A stretch of DNA of 27,173 bases from ZCTH02-B3 sp036563895 (GTDB lineage: Bacteria > Bacillota > Bacilli > Paenibacillales > Paenibacillaceae), in contig DATCLN010000043.1 of NCBI GenBank assembly GCA_036563895.1, positions 1-27,173 on the forward strand, written 5' to 3'. The translations under genes were made by a program, and so were the position numbers. Under the pieces are notes generated by a model. It ran no database searches. It was not told where the DNA came from and saw only the letters and a program-made list of their open reading frames with translations. This document shows, in pieces, positions 1-7,359 of the stretch (position 1 is the stretch's first letter; each line of letters starts with the position of its first letter).

Positions 1-33
1 ACGGCAGCCGCGACAACCGTCCGCGAATCCGCC

Positions 34-1119
34 GTGCGGAGCGGTACCTTCCGCGAAAAATCCGCCGGCCTCGCCGCTCTGCGCAAAACCCTGCGCGCCT
101 TTGCGGCGATTCCGGTCGTCTTGTCGACGGCGGCCTTCGCCGTGCCGCAGGAAGCCATCCCGCCGGGCGGCATCGCCTTGACGGTTCCCGCCGTGCTTTC
201 CGGAGCGGATCCATTCCCGGACGCGGCTCCGGTCCCCGCGGTGCCCGCCGCCGTCGCCGCTTCCGCCGCATCCCCTTCCTCCGGCAAGACCGGGGACGCT
301 CCCGCGGAACTTTCCGCGGGCCGCCATGCCGCCGTCCCGTCGGAACAGCACCGGGAGCTGCAAAAGCAGCTGATGGTCTGGATCGACGCGTTGGCGAAGC
401 AGGAAGCGTTCCGGCACTGGGCCGGAGCCGAGATCCGTCTGGACCCGCTGGGTCCCGGAACCCACGGTTGGCTGGCCACGCTGACGGACCCGGACGCCGG
501 AGAGCCGGTGGGGTATCTCGTCGTCTACGCGGAAGACGGCCCGGAGGGCGGATACCGGCTCGGCGAATACGGCCTGGGAGCGTCCCCCCTGTTCGCCGAA
601 CCCGTCGCGCTCCGTTCGCTCCGCGAAAACGGTCTTCTGCCCCCTTCCGGCGAATACGCGATGACCAGGGTGTACCGCCACCCGCTGGCCGCGGCGTGGA
701 AAGTCCGCGTGGACGGCAGCCTGCACTGGCTGGACGCCAAGACCGGCGAAGAGTTGCCGCTGGACGAACGCGCGTGGGCGCGGGCGGCCCCGCCTGCGCA
801 AATCCCGTCGCCGGCGCCCGGAGAAACGGTGGCCGCCGTCCTGCTGGGCGAGCCGTTCGATCCCTATGAGCGCCTGCCCTGGCTCACGGGGGAAGCGCCG
901 CTGTCGGCGGAACCCCCGCAAACGATCCTTGAACGGTTGCGCAAAGGCCTTCCCGTCCGTTTCGTGGCCGAACCGTTCGGCGATCCGGTGTTGTACGCCC
1001 TGCCGGTTGTCGGGTATGTCGCCTGGTCGGGCGGGCGGATCGACCTGGCCTTCGACCAGTTCGGCTTCCGCTTCGTGCCCCTCGCCCTGCTGCGGGAACT
1101 CGGCAAATTTTACCAATGA
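34..1119 (+). CDS. Secreted protein of unknown function (5' end uncertain)
   Basis: I do not recognise this protein. From the GTG at 34 it is 361 residues. A basic stretch is followed by a hydrophobic segment at about residues 20-36 ending AAFA before VPQ, which fits a Sec signal peptide with cleavage after Ala. An Ala/Pro/Ser-rich linker runs to about residue 100. After it comes a folded-looking part rich in Tyr and Gly around residues 145-240 (for example GYLVVYAEDG and LGEYGLG). No catalytic motif is apparent. The frame has no stop between base 1 and the GTG, and no ribosome-binding site precedes the GTG, so the true start may lie outside the window. The stop is only 4 bases from the stop of the convergent yqzE-like gene. 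The coding assignment rests on the signal peptide and the long uninterrupted frame. Confidence 0.7.
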   Translation: MRSGTFREKSAGLAALRKTLRAFAAIPVVLSTAAFAVPQEAIPPGGIALTVPAVLSGADPFPDAAPVPAVPAAVAASAASPSSGKTGDAPAELSAGRHAAVPSEQHRELQKQLMVWIDALAKQEAFRHWAGAEIRLDPLGPGTHGWLATLTDPDAGEPVGYLVVYAEDGPEGGYRLGEYGLGASPLFAEPVALRSLRENGLLPPSGEYAMTRVYRHPLAAAWKVRVDGSLHWLDAKTGEELPLDERAWARAAPPAQIPSPAPGETVAAVLLGEPFDPYERLPWLTGEAPLSAEPPQTILERLRKGLPVRFVAEPFGDPVLYALPVVGYVAWSGGRIDLAFDQFGFRFVPLALLRELGKFYQ

Positions 1120-1123
1120 GCGG

Positions 1124-1315
1124 TCACGTCCCCGGCGCGCGCGTCTTCCGCCGTTTTCGGCCGCGCCACCAGAGCTTGAGGCCGATCGGGATGATGCCAA
1201 ACCATTTCTGCGGCCAGGGTTCGCCGGATGCCCGGCGGACCCGGCCGCCCCGCCCGTTCCCCCAGACGGACAGGGTCCGTTCCACCACGTAACGCAGCCA
1301 TTCATCGCCGCTCAT
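1124..1315 (-). CDS. yqzE: YqzE-family small protein
   Basis: This small gene encodes about 63 residues resembling the YqzE family of Bacillaceae and Paenibacillaceae, whose function is unknown. The family pattern is visible: an N-terminal amphipathic stretch (EWLRYVVERTLSVW), a basic linker, then the conserved core PQKWFGIIPIGLKLWWRG and a basic tail. The ATG at 1315 gives a normal family length. A TTG three codons upstream (1324) sits about 8 bases from an AAGGGG ribosome-binding sequence and may be the real start. In Bacillus subtilis yqzE lies next to the comG competence operon. Here the convergent neighbour is an unrecognised secreted protein and no comG gene is visible. The family call comes from recalled sequence patterns, not from a database search. 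Confidence 0.68.
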   Translation of the reverse strand: MSGDEWLRYVVERTLSVWGNGRGGRVRRASGEPWPQKWFGIIPIGLKLWWRGRKRRKTRAPGT

Positions 1316-1498
1316 GTAAGCCAATCGGTTCACCCCTTCCAACTTTCCAGCATATCCCATCCCCGTTCCCGCCAAACGGCCGCCCCACGCGATCCGCCCC
1401 GCCTGTCGCGCAGCGTCAGGCGCCGCGTTTCCGTCCCTCGCCCGTATGTAATCCCGCCCACCATGCCACGCTAAGTGACCGGAGGGATCAAGGAAACG

Positions 1499-2227
1499 AT
1501 GAAAATGCGGACTGTCATCCCGTTGTTATTGATTTTCCCGTTTTTTTGCGCCGTCCGGCCGGGGGCCGCACCCGTCATGCCTGTCACACCCGACGGACCC
1601 GCCGCGCCCGCCGCCCGGCCGCCCGAACACGCCCGCCACACCCTGCCCGCGGCAGGCGTGCTGATCGACGCGGGACACGGCGGCATCGACGGCGGCGCGC
1701 ACTGGAACGAAATCAAGGAAAAAGACATCAACCTCGCCATCGCCCGCCAGCTTTATCTCGTCCTGAGGGGGCGCGGCATCGTGGCGACGCTCAACCGGAC
1801 CGGCGACTACGCCCTGAGCGACGAAAACCGCTGGCATCGGGCCTCGCGGCACCGGCGCGACCTGTCGCAGCGCGGCGCCCTGCCCCATGAGGTCGAAACG
1901 CTCCTTCTGGTCAGCATCCATGCCAACTGGTCGCCGGGGGGCGGCGGCCACGGACCCATCGTGCTGCACCAGCCGGAAGGACGAAGCGTGCTCCTGGCCG
2001 AATGCGTACAGGAAAGCCTGAATCGTTTGTACGGGACCCGAAAAAGGATCCGGCCCGGAGACGAATACTATCTGCTGCGCAAGGCGGACGTTCCCGGCGT
2101 GATCGTGGAAGCCGGGTTCCTGAACGACGCGGGCGACCGCCGTCTCCTCACCTCGCCGGCCGGACAGACGCGCATCGCCTCGGCCATCGCCGAAGGCATC
2201 CAGCTGTATCTCTGCATCGCGGGATGA
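1499..2227 (+). CDS. N-acetylmuramoyl-L-alanine amidase, CwlD-like (Amidase_3)
   Basis: This is a zinc amidase that cleaves the bond between N-acetylmuramic acid and L-alanine in peptidoglycan. In spore formers the CwlD members prepare muramic lactam in the spore cortex. The protein has 242 residues. A hydrophobic N-terminal segment (residues 5-19) acts as signal or anchor, and a Pro/Ala-rich linker runs to about residue 50. The Amidase_3 domain shows LIDAGHGGIDGG (zinc ligand His60), an EKD motif (Glu74), SIHAN (His141) and VIVEAGFLND (catalytic Glu204). The ATG at 1499 is chosen because GGAGGG at 1481-1486 precedes it; the in-frame GTG at 1475 overlaps that site. Its length is close to B. 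subtilis CwlD (237 residues). A housekeeping cell-separation amidase is the alternative role. Confidence 0.88.
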   Translation: MKMRTVIPLLLIFPFFCAVRPGAAPVMPVTPDGPAAPAARPPEHARHTLPAAGVLIDAGHGGIDGGAHWNEIKEKDINLAIARQLYLVLRGRGIVATLNRTGDYALSDENRWHRASRHRRDLSQRGALPHEVETLLLVSIHANWSPGGGGHGPIVLHQPEGRSVLLAECVQESLNRLYGTRKRIRPGDEYYLLRKADVPGVIVEAGFLNDAGDRRLLTSPAGQTRIASAIAEGIQLYLCIAG

Positions 2228-2246
2228 ACCGCGCCTGTCGCTCGGC

Positions 2247-2252
2247 TATAAT
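2247..2252 (+). promoter_or_regulatory. Candidate -10 box upstream of the DUF2905 gene
   Basis: A perfect TATAAT lies about 40 bases before the DUF2905 start. A weak -35-like ATGAAC at 2224-2229 stands 17 bases upstream, overlapping the end of the amidase gene. This suggests the small membrane protein can be transcribed independently of the amidase. Confidence 0.4.
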
Positions 2253-2290
2253 AGACAGATGGAAGGAAATAACGCATCGCTGCTTGGGTG

Positions 2291-2518
2291 ATGGCCTTGA
2301 ACCAGTTTCCGAAGCTGCTGATCATCGCGGGAATCGTTCTGATTGTTGTCGGCCTGCTGTGGATGGCGGGCGGACGCTTTCTCAATCTGGGCCGGCTTCC
2401 CGGCGACATCGTGGTGGAAAAGGAAAACTTCAAGTTCTACTTCCCCATCGTCACCTGCATTCTCATCAGCGTCGTGCTGTCCCTGGCTTTTTCCCTGTTC
2501 CGCTGGCTGGGCAAGTAG
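2291..2518 (+). CDS. DUF2905 family small membrane protein
   Basis: A 75-residue protein with the DUF2905 layout: a first membrane helix (about residues 8-25), a short conserved loop with LGRLPGDIVVEKENFKFYFP, and a second membrane helix (about 48-68). Families of this type are widespread in bacteria and have no known biochemical role. The LPGDI core in the loop is the diagnostic feature. The ATG at 2291 and a GTG one codon upstream are both possible. No well-spaced ribosome-binding site is visible; a GGAAGGA lies about 20 bases upstream. It may be transcribed from the TATAAT at 2247 or by read-through from the amidase gene. A hairpin at 2591-2615 probably ends this unit. Confidence 0.85.
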   Translation: MALNQFPKLLIIAGIVLIVVGLLWMAGGRFLNLGRLPGDIVVEKENFKFYFPIVTCILISVVLSLAFSLFRWLGK

Positions 2519-2590
2519 GGCCTTTTTGCCGAATCGAAATCCCTCGCGGGCAACCGGCCTGTCGGACCACAAAATTTTTGCGGGTGATGG

Positions 2591-2627
2591 ACCACCAGCC
2601 TTGCAGGTTGGTGGTTTACATTTTTTC
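2591..2627 (+). terminator. Rho-independent terminator after the DUF2905 gene
   Basis: ACCACCAGCC (2591-2600) pairs with GGTTGGTGGT (2606-2615) across a TTGCA loop with one non-Watson-Crick position, and a T-rich tract (2615-2627) follows. The T-rich tract overlaps the -35 element of the next promoter. Confidence 0.6.
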
Positions 2628-2643
2628 TCAAATGTGATATCAT
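2615..2643 (+). promoter_or_regulatory. Sigma-A type promoter for the SPFH gene
   Basis: TTTACA (2615-2620) and TATCAT (2638-2643) are separated by exactly 17 bases, and each matches the vegetative consensus at five of six positions. The -10 lies about 43 bases before the SPFH start codon. It is one of the clearest promoters in the window. Confidence 0.65.
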
Positions 2644-2685
2644 TTAAATATCAAAAGAATATCCAACACGGAGGATGAAAACCAT

Positions 2686-3546
2686 ATGCAAGAAACAAGG
2701 GCCTTTGCGTTAAACGGATTTGTCGGTCTGCTGCTCGCCCTCGCGGCGCTGGGCGGAGGCATCTGGCTGCTCGCGGCGATGGGGGAAGAAGAAAACGCGG
2801 CCGCCATCATCGGAGGCATCCTGCTGATCCTTGTCGGCCTTATTTTCCTGATGTCCCTGACCACCGTGCAGCCGAACCAGGGCGTCAACGTCATTTTCTT
2901 CGGCAAATACAGCGGCACGATCCGCGACAGCGGCTTCTTCATGACGGTGCCCCTGGCCAACCGGAAAAAGATTTCCCTGCGCGTGCGCAACTTCAATTCC
3001 TCCACGCTGAAGGTGAACGACGTGCGGGGCAATCCCGTGGAAATCGCGGCGGTGGTCGTCTTCCGGGTGGTCAACATGGCCAAAGCCCAGTTTGACGTCG
3101 ACAACTACGAAAAGTTCGTGGAAATCCAGAGCGAAGCGGCGCTCCGCCATGTGGCCAGCCGTCACCCGTATGACAATTTCAACGGGGAGGGCGTATCCCT
3201 GCGGGGGAATCCGGTGGAGGTGGCGGAGGAACTGACGCGGGAACTGCAGGAAAGACTGGCCGTCGCCGGCGTGGAAGTGATCGAATCGCGGCTCACCCAC
3301 CTCGCCTATGCGCCGGAAATCGCCTCCGCCATGCTCCAGCGCCAGCAGGCCGAGGCGATCGTCGCCGCCCGCCAGAAGATCGTGGACGGCGCCGTGGGCA
3401 TGGTGCAGACCGCCATCGCCCAGCTGCAGGCCGAGGGCTTCGTATTGGACGAGGAACGCAAGGCAGCGATGATCAACAACCTGATGGTGGCCATTGTCTC
3501 CGACCGCTCCGCCCAGCCGGTCATCAACGCCGGAACCCTGTACTGA
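2686..3546 (+). CDS. SPFH/band 7 domain membrane protein
   Basis: A 286-residue protein of the stomatin/prohibitin/flotillin superfamily, which forms oligomeric membrane scaffolds and often affects membrane microdomains or associated proteases. Two hydrophobic segments lie at residues 10-31 and 39-59. The band 7 domain follows, starting around VQPNQGVNVIFFGKY, with the expected alternating beta/alpha region up to about residue 190. A charged helical region with LQRQQAEAIVAARQKIVDGA is typical of the coiled-coil end of this family. GGAGG at 2670-2674 precedes the ATG. The gene has its own strong promoter. Immediately downstream is a ribbon-helix-helix protein gene, probably co-transcribed. The specific client of this scaffold cannot be told from sequence. 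Confidence 0.88.
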   Translation: MQETRAFALNGFVGLLLALAALGGGIWLLAAMGEEENAAAIIGGILLILVGLIFLMSLTTVQPNQGVNVIFFGKYSGTIRDSGFFMTVPLANRKKISLRVRNFNSSTLKVNDVRGNPVEIAAVVVFRVVNMAKAQFDVDNYEKFVEIQSEAALRHVASRHPYDNFNGEGVSLRGNPVEVAEELTRELQERLAVAGVEVIESRLTHLAYAPEIASAMLQRQQAEAIVAARQKIVDGAVGMVQTAIAQLQAEGFVLDEERKAAMINNLMVAIVSDRSAQPVINAGTLY

Positions 3547-3562
3547 TCGCGGGACATGAGCC

Positions 3563-3757
3563 ATGCCTGCCAAAAAAAGCTTCCTGCTGCGCATCGATCC
3601 GAAACTCTACGAAGCGCTCGAACGCTGGGCGGCGGACGAACTGCGCAGCGTAAACGCCCACATCGAATATCTTCTGCGGGAAGCGCTCCGCAGAAGCGGC
3701 AGAACCAAGGATCCGCGGTCATCCGAAGCGGGCGGCGCGGACGGGCAAGACGGGTGA
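3563..3757 (+). CDS. Ribbon-helix-helix (Arc/CopG-like) small protein
   Basis: A 64-residue protein. Residues 1-45 form a ribbon-helix-helix fold: a strand with KKSFLLRIDPKLYEALERWA, then a second helix with SVNAHIEYLLREALRR. The C-terminal tail is polar and Gly/Asp-rich. Such proteins bind DNA as dimers and often act as antitoxins or local repressors. No toxin gene is adjacent. The gene starts 16 bases after the SPFH stop, so the two are probably one transcript. The ATG at 3563 is preceded only by a weak GGGA sequence, suggesting translational coupling. It could regulate its own operon or have been co-opted for another partner; no target site was identified. Confidence 0.75.
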   Translation: MPAKKSFLLRIDPKLYEALERWAADELRSVNAHIEYLLREALRRSGRTKDPRSSEAGGADGQDG

Positions 3758-3820
3758 GGCCCGTCCCGCCGGGGAGCGCGCGCATCCATGGGAGGCTCCC
3801 GCAACCCGGAACGGGCCTTC
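3757..3820. terminator. Candidate bidirectional terminator between convergent genes
   Basis: AGGCCCGT (3757-3764) pairs with ACGGGCCT (3811-3818). Inside, GGGAGC and GCTCCC can form a second stem. The structure separates the ribbon-helix-helix gene from the convergent glutamate-synthase-like gene. The flanking tracts are only moderately T-rich, so the assignment is tentative. Confidence 0.4.
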
Positions 3821-3822
3821 CT

Positions 3823-5223
3823 TCATCCGTACGGTTCGGTAGCCAGGCGAACGCCGGTGACCTTGCTGGTCCACTCGTCCAGGGCCACGAGGTCGTCGGC
3901 GTTCAGTTCCTTGAGGGACGTTTTGCCGAGGCACCGGATGGCCATTTTCATTTCTTCGGCGTACGACGTAAAGAAGTTGGCCAGGCGTTTCGCCGCCTCG
4001 TCTTCGTCGTACCGGTCGGCCAGCATGCCGCTGCCCCAGGTGAGCTGGGTCGGCGGTTCCCAGGGGATCGCCTTGAGGATCTGGTCGTGGGTCATCGCCC
4101 AAAGCAGGGAAGTTCCCATGTACACGCCGTCCGCTCCAAGGGCAAGGGCCTTGAGGCACCGCCCGGGCGTGGAATAGCCGCCGCCGCTCAGCAGGGTGAT
4201 CCTGTCCTTCACCCCGCGCTCCCGCAGGAATCGCACCGCGCGCACCAGCGCAAAAATGGTCGGCAGCGCGAAATCGTCCTCCAGGATCGGCGCGCCCCCC
4301 TTGGTGCCCGCCTCTCCCCCGTCAAGGCTGATGAAGTCCACCTCCGCCCGCACGGCAAATTCCAGATCCTCTTCCAGCCTGCCGCTCGGGGCCAGTTTCA
4401 CCCCGATGGGCACGCCGCCGGTGAGGTTCCGCAATTTGTCCACCAGTTTCGCCAGATCGTCCGGCCGCTTGATCTCGGCGTGTCGCGAAGGGATGACCAG
4501 ATTCTGGTTGTCCGGAAGCTGCAGCATGTGGCGGGCCTTCTCTTCAATGGAAACCGGGCGGATCTGCCCCACCGCGCCGACGACGGCGCCCTGCCCCAGG
4601 CGGATCTCGATGGCATCGGCCTGCCGCAGCGTCTCCGTCTCCTTCGCCCAGTGGCCGGAATGGTATTGCAAAATGAAATGGCGTGCGTACGCCCTTTCCT
4701 CCGGCAGAAACGGCCCTTCCCCGGAATTGGTGGCCGTTCCGACCGCGGCCGTTCCCTTGGCGATGGCGAGTTTCACTTTCTCGCTGAGGCCCAGGCCGTA
4801 GGCCATCCCCGCCGCCAGAAGCGGGATTTCCAGCTTCAGCGGCTTGTCGGCCGCAGGCCCGATGGTCAGGCGCATATCCACATGGGCGGATTCCGGCGTG
4901 GGAAGGACGGCGAGCTGCGCCGGAGAAAAAACAAGCCCGGAGAAATCCATCCGTTTCACCGGGCTGCCGAACGGACGCTCGAGAACGCCGGGGGAGGTGG
5001 CCCTGAGCGCGTTTTCCACCACGATCCGGGGCGGATGATGTTCGAGCGCGGTCATCATTTCCCACAGGTTTTCGTTGTAGGGTTCGGTCATGACGAGCTT
5101 GGCAAAACGCCGTACCATCCACGCGAAGATCCTTTTGAAGAGCAGAAGCGGAAGCGGCGCAACAAGCAAAATCGCCAGCAGCGCGCCGGCAAAGGCGGCA
5201 AAAAAAGCGGTCAGCCCAGCCAT
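3823..5223 (-). CDS. FMN-binding glutamate synthase-like protein
   Basis: A 466-residue protein with an N-terminal membrane anchor (about residues 5-29) and a cytosolic TIM-barrel domain like the FMN/synthase domain of glutamate synthase. Recognisable elements are ATNSGEGPF (164-172), IEIRLGQGA (206-213), GGVPIGVKLAP (269-279), SLDGGEAGTKGGAP (299-312) and LLSGGGYSTPGRCLKALALGAD (344-365). The ATG at 5223 is preceded by GGAGGTG; the ATG at 5280 has no such site. Known relatives are ferredoxin-type GltS-like enzymes such as YerD. The cysteine cluster that binds the 3Fe-4S centre in true glutamate synthases is absent: I find only two Cys in the protein. A role in glutamate synthesis is therefore unproven. 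It is the last gene of the likely minus-strand operon starting at 8550. Confidence 0.83.
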   Translation of the reverse strand: MAGLTAFFAAFAGALLAILLVAPLPLLLFKRIFAWMVRRFAKLVMTEPYNENLWEMMTALEHHPPRIVVENALRATSPGVLERPFGSPVKRMDFSGLVFSPAQLAVLPTPESAHVDMRLTIGPAADKPLKLEIPLLAAGMAYGLGLSEKVKLAIAKGTAAVGTATNSGEGPFLPEERAYARHFILQYHSGHWAKETETLRQADAIEIRLGQGAVVGAVGQIRPVSIEEKARHMLQLPDNQNLVIPSRHAEIKRPDDLAKLVDKLRNLTGGVPIGVKLAPSGRLEEDLEFAVRAEVDFISLDGGEAGTKGGAPILEDDFALPTIFALVRAVRFLRERGVKDRITLLSGGGYSTPGRCLKALALGADGVYMGTSLLWAMTHDQILKAIPWEPPTQLTWGSGMLADRYDEDEAAKRLANFFTSYAEEMKMAIRCLGKTSLKELNADDLVALDEWTSKVTGVRLATEPYG

Positions 5224-5304
5224 GGTCGCAAGACGCACCTCCACTCCCAGTATGGGCGTGGACGGGCGCGTCCGATACATGGCGGGCCGGCCGCATTCCG
5301 TTTT

Positions 5305-6063
5305 TCATTTCAAAAGAAATCCCTGTTCCTCCAGATATTCGCGCAGGTGGGCGCGCCGCGGGCGGACGAATTTGGCCGCCATTTCCTTCGACCACGTGGT
5401 GTCCCGGCGGCCTCCGGTCCGCTCCAGGTAGTAGCGGTGCATGACTTCGTCGTAGGCTTCGATGCCTTTTTCCGCCTTGCCGGGATCGTATTCGTTCCGG
5501 TGCAGGATTGCCTCCAGAGGGAGCCGCGGACGCAGACCGGGATCCTGGTCGGGGTAGCCGACGCACATGCCGAACACAGGATAGACCAGCGGAGGCAGCT
5601 TTAACAGCCTGGTGGCTTCCCGCACACCGCTGCGCAAACCGCCGATGAACACGATGCCGAGGCCGAGGGATTCCGCGGCGAGGGCGGCGTTTTGCGCGGC
5701 GAGGGCGGTGTCGACGGAGGCCATGAGGAAGTTTTCCGTCGTCCAGGCCACGATTTCCACGCCGTGTTTCTCGCAGGCGACGCGGTTCCGGTACAGATCG
5801 GCACACCACACGAGAAACAGGGGGCACTGCGCGATGAAGTCCTGCCGGTCGGCCACATCGGCCAAACGCCGCTTCAGTTCCGCATCCGTCACCGCAATGA
5901 CGCTGTAGGACTGCGTGTTGCTGGACGTGGACGCCATCTGCGCCGCCCGCACGATGGTCTCCAGCACCTCTTCCGGCACCGGATCCGGCTTGAACCTGCG
6001 GATGGAACGATGCCGCATCATGACCCCGATGGTTTCGCTGGTGATCTTTTGCTGCCCGTCCAT
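5305..6063 (-). CDS. NfsA/NfrA-type FMN nitroreductase
   Basis: A 252-residue flavin oxidoreductase of the oxygen-insensitive NAD(P)H nitroreductase family. Members reduce nitroaromatics, quinones, flavins or disulfide-type oxidants in the cytoplasm. The FMN phosphate-binding motif RHRSIRRF is at residues 17-24, followed by VRAAQMASTSSNTQSYSVIA, which contacts the flavin. The segment GIVFIGGLRSG and the C-terminal Arg-rich portion fit the larger NfsA/NfrA subgroup (about 250 residues) rather than the short NfsB type. The ATG at 6063 is chosen because GGAGGT lies 7 bases upstream; the in-frame GTG at 6072 overlaps that site. It begins 18 bases after the MFS gene stop, so the two are co-transcribed. 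The natural substrate cannot be predicted. Confidence 0.88.
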   Translation of the reverse strand: MDGQQKITSETIGVMMRHRSIRRFKPDPVPEEVLETIVRAAQMASTSSNTQSYSVIAVTDAELKRRLADVADRQDFIAQCPLFLVWCADLYRNRVACEKHGVEIVAWTTENFLMASVDTALAAQNAALAAESLGLGIVFIGGLRSGVREATRLLKLPPLVYPVFGMCVGYPDQDPGLRPRLPLEAILHRNEYDPGKAEKGIEAYDEVMHRYYLERTGGRRDTTWSKEMAAKFVRPRRAHLREYLEEQGFLLK

Positions 6064-6081
6064 GATGTCCACCTCCGATTC

Positions 6082-7329
6082 TCAGTCGGCAGCTGTCGGG
6101 GATGCGGCGGCACGGGAACCGGAAAGGCGCAGGATGGGCGCCAGCACCGCCGTTCCGGCGAGAAACAGCGCGCCCGCGGCGGAATAGATGAGACCCAGGG
6201 ACAACGCGCTTTTCAACAGTCCCGCGCACGACATGCCGATCACCATCATGCCCATGAACATCGGATTGAGCGTGCCGATCACGCGGCCGACAAACGCCTC
6301 CTCCGATTGTTGCAGGATGAGCGTGTTGATGCCGATGTGAATGCAGGGGAAAAACAGCCCGTTCACCGCCTGCAGCGCCAGCGTCAGCGGAATGAGGGTC
6401 GACCAGCCGATGCCGACGGTGCAGACGGCGCTTACGGTCATGCCGAGGATAAGGAGCAGGGCCGGCTTGATTCTCCGGGCGAGCCCCATGGCCAGGGAGC
6501 CCCCCGCCAGCATGGCCGCGCCGTTGACCGCGAGAAGCCATTGCAAGAACGCCTTGTCCCGCCCCAGATTTTCCACCGCCACATAAATCCCCAGGGGCTG
6601 GAGCAGCCCCACGGCCAGCCCCGCCGCCGCAAACGAGCCGCCCAGGGAAAGCAGTACTCGGCTCGTCCCCACATAGCGGAAACCGGCGGCCAGTTCCCGC
6701 AGGAACCCGTCGCGCCTTTCCACGGTCTCCCGCTCGTCCCGGGGAAGCGACGCGAGCACGGCGGCCGACGCCAGGAACATGAAGCCCATGACCGCGATGG
6801 AAACCCCGATGCCCCATTGCTCGTAGACAAACGTTCCCAGGATCGGGCCGAGGATCATGAAAATGGCCATCAGCGTCTGGAACATCGCCATGACGCCCTG
6901 GAGCTTCTCCGGCTCCACATGGCGTTTGAACAGCTTCATCCCGGCCGGCTGGGAAAACTGCGACAGGACCGCCGACACGAACGTGGCCAGAAACACCGCC
7001 TGCCACGACCCGAACAGGATCGCCGCCAGCACGACGAATACGGAAACGGCGGACATCAGGTCGCACCATACCATCGTCCGCTTCGGCCGCCAGCGGTCCG
7101 CGAAGGTGCCGCCGATCATGGAGAACACGAAAATGGGCGCAAATTCGACGATGGAAATGAGCGAAATAGAATACGGATCATTGTTCGTGACGTCGGCCAC
7201 ATACAGCAGAATCGCAAAATTCCTCACCCAGATGCCCAGCTGCAAAAGCACGTTGGACAGGAGGATCGTCCGCACGTACCGGTTGGCGAGCAACCCGGGC
7301 TTGGACGCGGAAAATGTCAATGATTTCAA
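6082..7329 (-). CDS. MFS transporter, EntS/MFS_3-like
   Basis: A 415-residue integral membrane protein with about 12 hydrophobic segments, typical of the major facilitator superfamily. The motif GGTFADRWRPKRTMVWCD between helices 2 and 3 is the loop 2-3 signature (family form GxxaDRxxRr). The overall pattern, with QPAGMKLFKRHVEPEKLQ after helix 4, resembles the MFS_3 group that includes the enterobactin exporter EntS, so efflux of a small molecule is likely. The start is a TTG at 7329, with AGAGGT 7 bases upstream and no suitable ATG nearby. It lies between the PatB-type lyase (30-base gap) and the nitroreductase (18-base gap) in one operon. The substrate is unknown. Confidence 0.88.
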   Translation of the reverse strand: MKSLTFSASKPGLLANRYVRTILLSNVLLQLGIWVRNFAILLYVADVTNNDPYSISLISIVEFAPIFVFSMIGGTFADRWRPKRTMVWCDLMSAVSVFVVLAAILFGSWQAVFLATFVSAVLSQFSQPAGMKLFKRHVEPEKLQGVMAMFQTLMAIFMILGPILGTFVYEQWGIGVSIAVMGFMFLASAAVLASLPRDERETVERRDGFLRELAAGFRYVGTSRVLLSLGGSFAAAGLAVGLLQPLGIYVAVENLGRDKAFLQWLLAVNGAAMLAGGSLAMGLARRIKPALLLILGMTVSAVCTVGIGWSTLIPLTLALQAVNGLFFPCIHIGINTLILQQSEEAFVGRVIGTLNPMFMGMMVIGMSCAGLLKSALSLGLIYSAAGALFLAGTAVLAPILRLSGSRAAASPTAAD

Positions 7330-7359
7330 AAGGGTGACCTCTTTTCGCGAAAAATCCGG

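Noticed and set aside
3563..3757. Antitoxin of a toxin-antitoxin module
   Set aside because: The fold fits, but no toxin-sized gene lies next to it; its neighbours are the SPFH gene and a convergent GltS-like gene.
3556..5604. A 682-codon open frame on the plus strand
   Set aside because: It lies antisense to the GltS-like gene, is rich in Arg, Gly, Gln and His, and has no family motif. The opposite strand has clear motifs and ribosome-binding sites.
4544..7069. An 841-codon open frame on the minus strand across the GltS-like, nitroreductase and MFS genes
   Set aside because: It runs in a different frame over three well-supported genes and its translation is Arg/Gly/Ala-rich without any domain. 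It is a shadow of GC-rich coding DNA.
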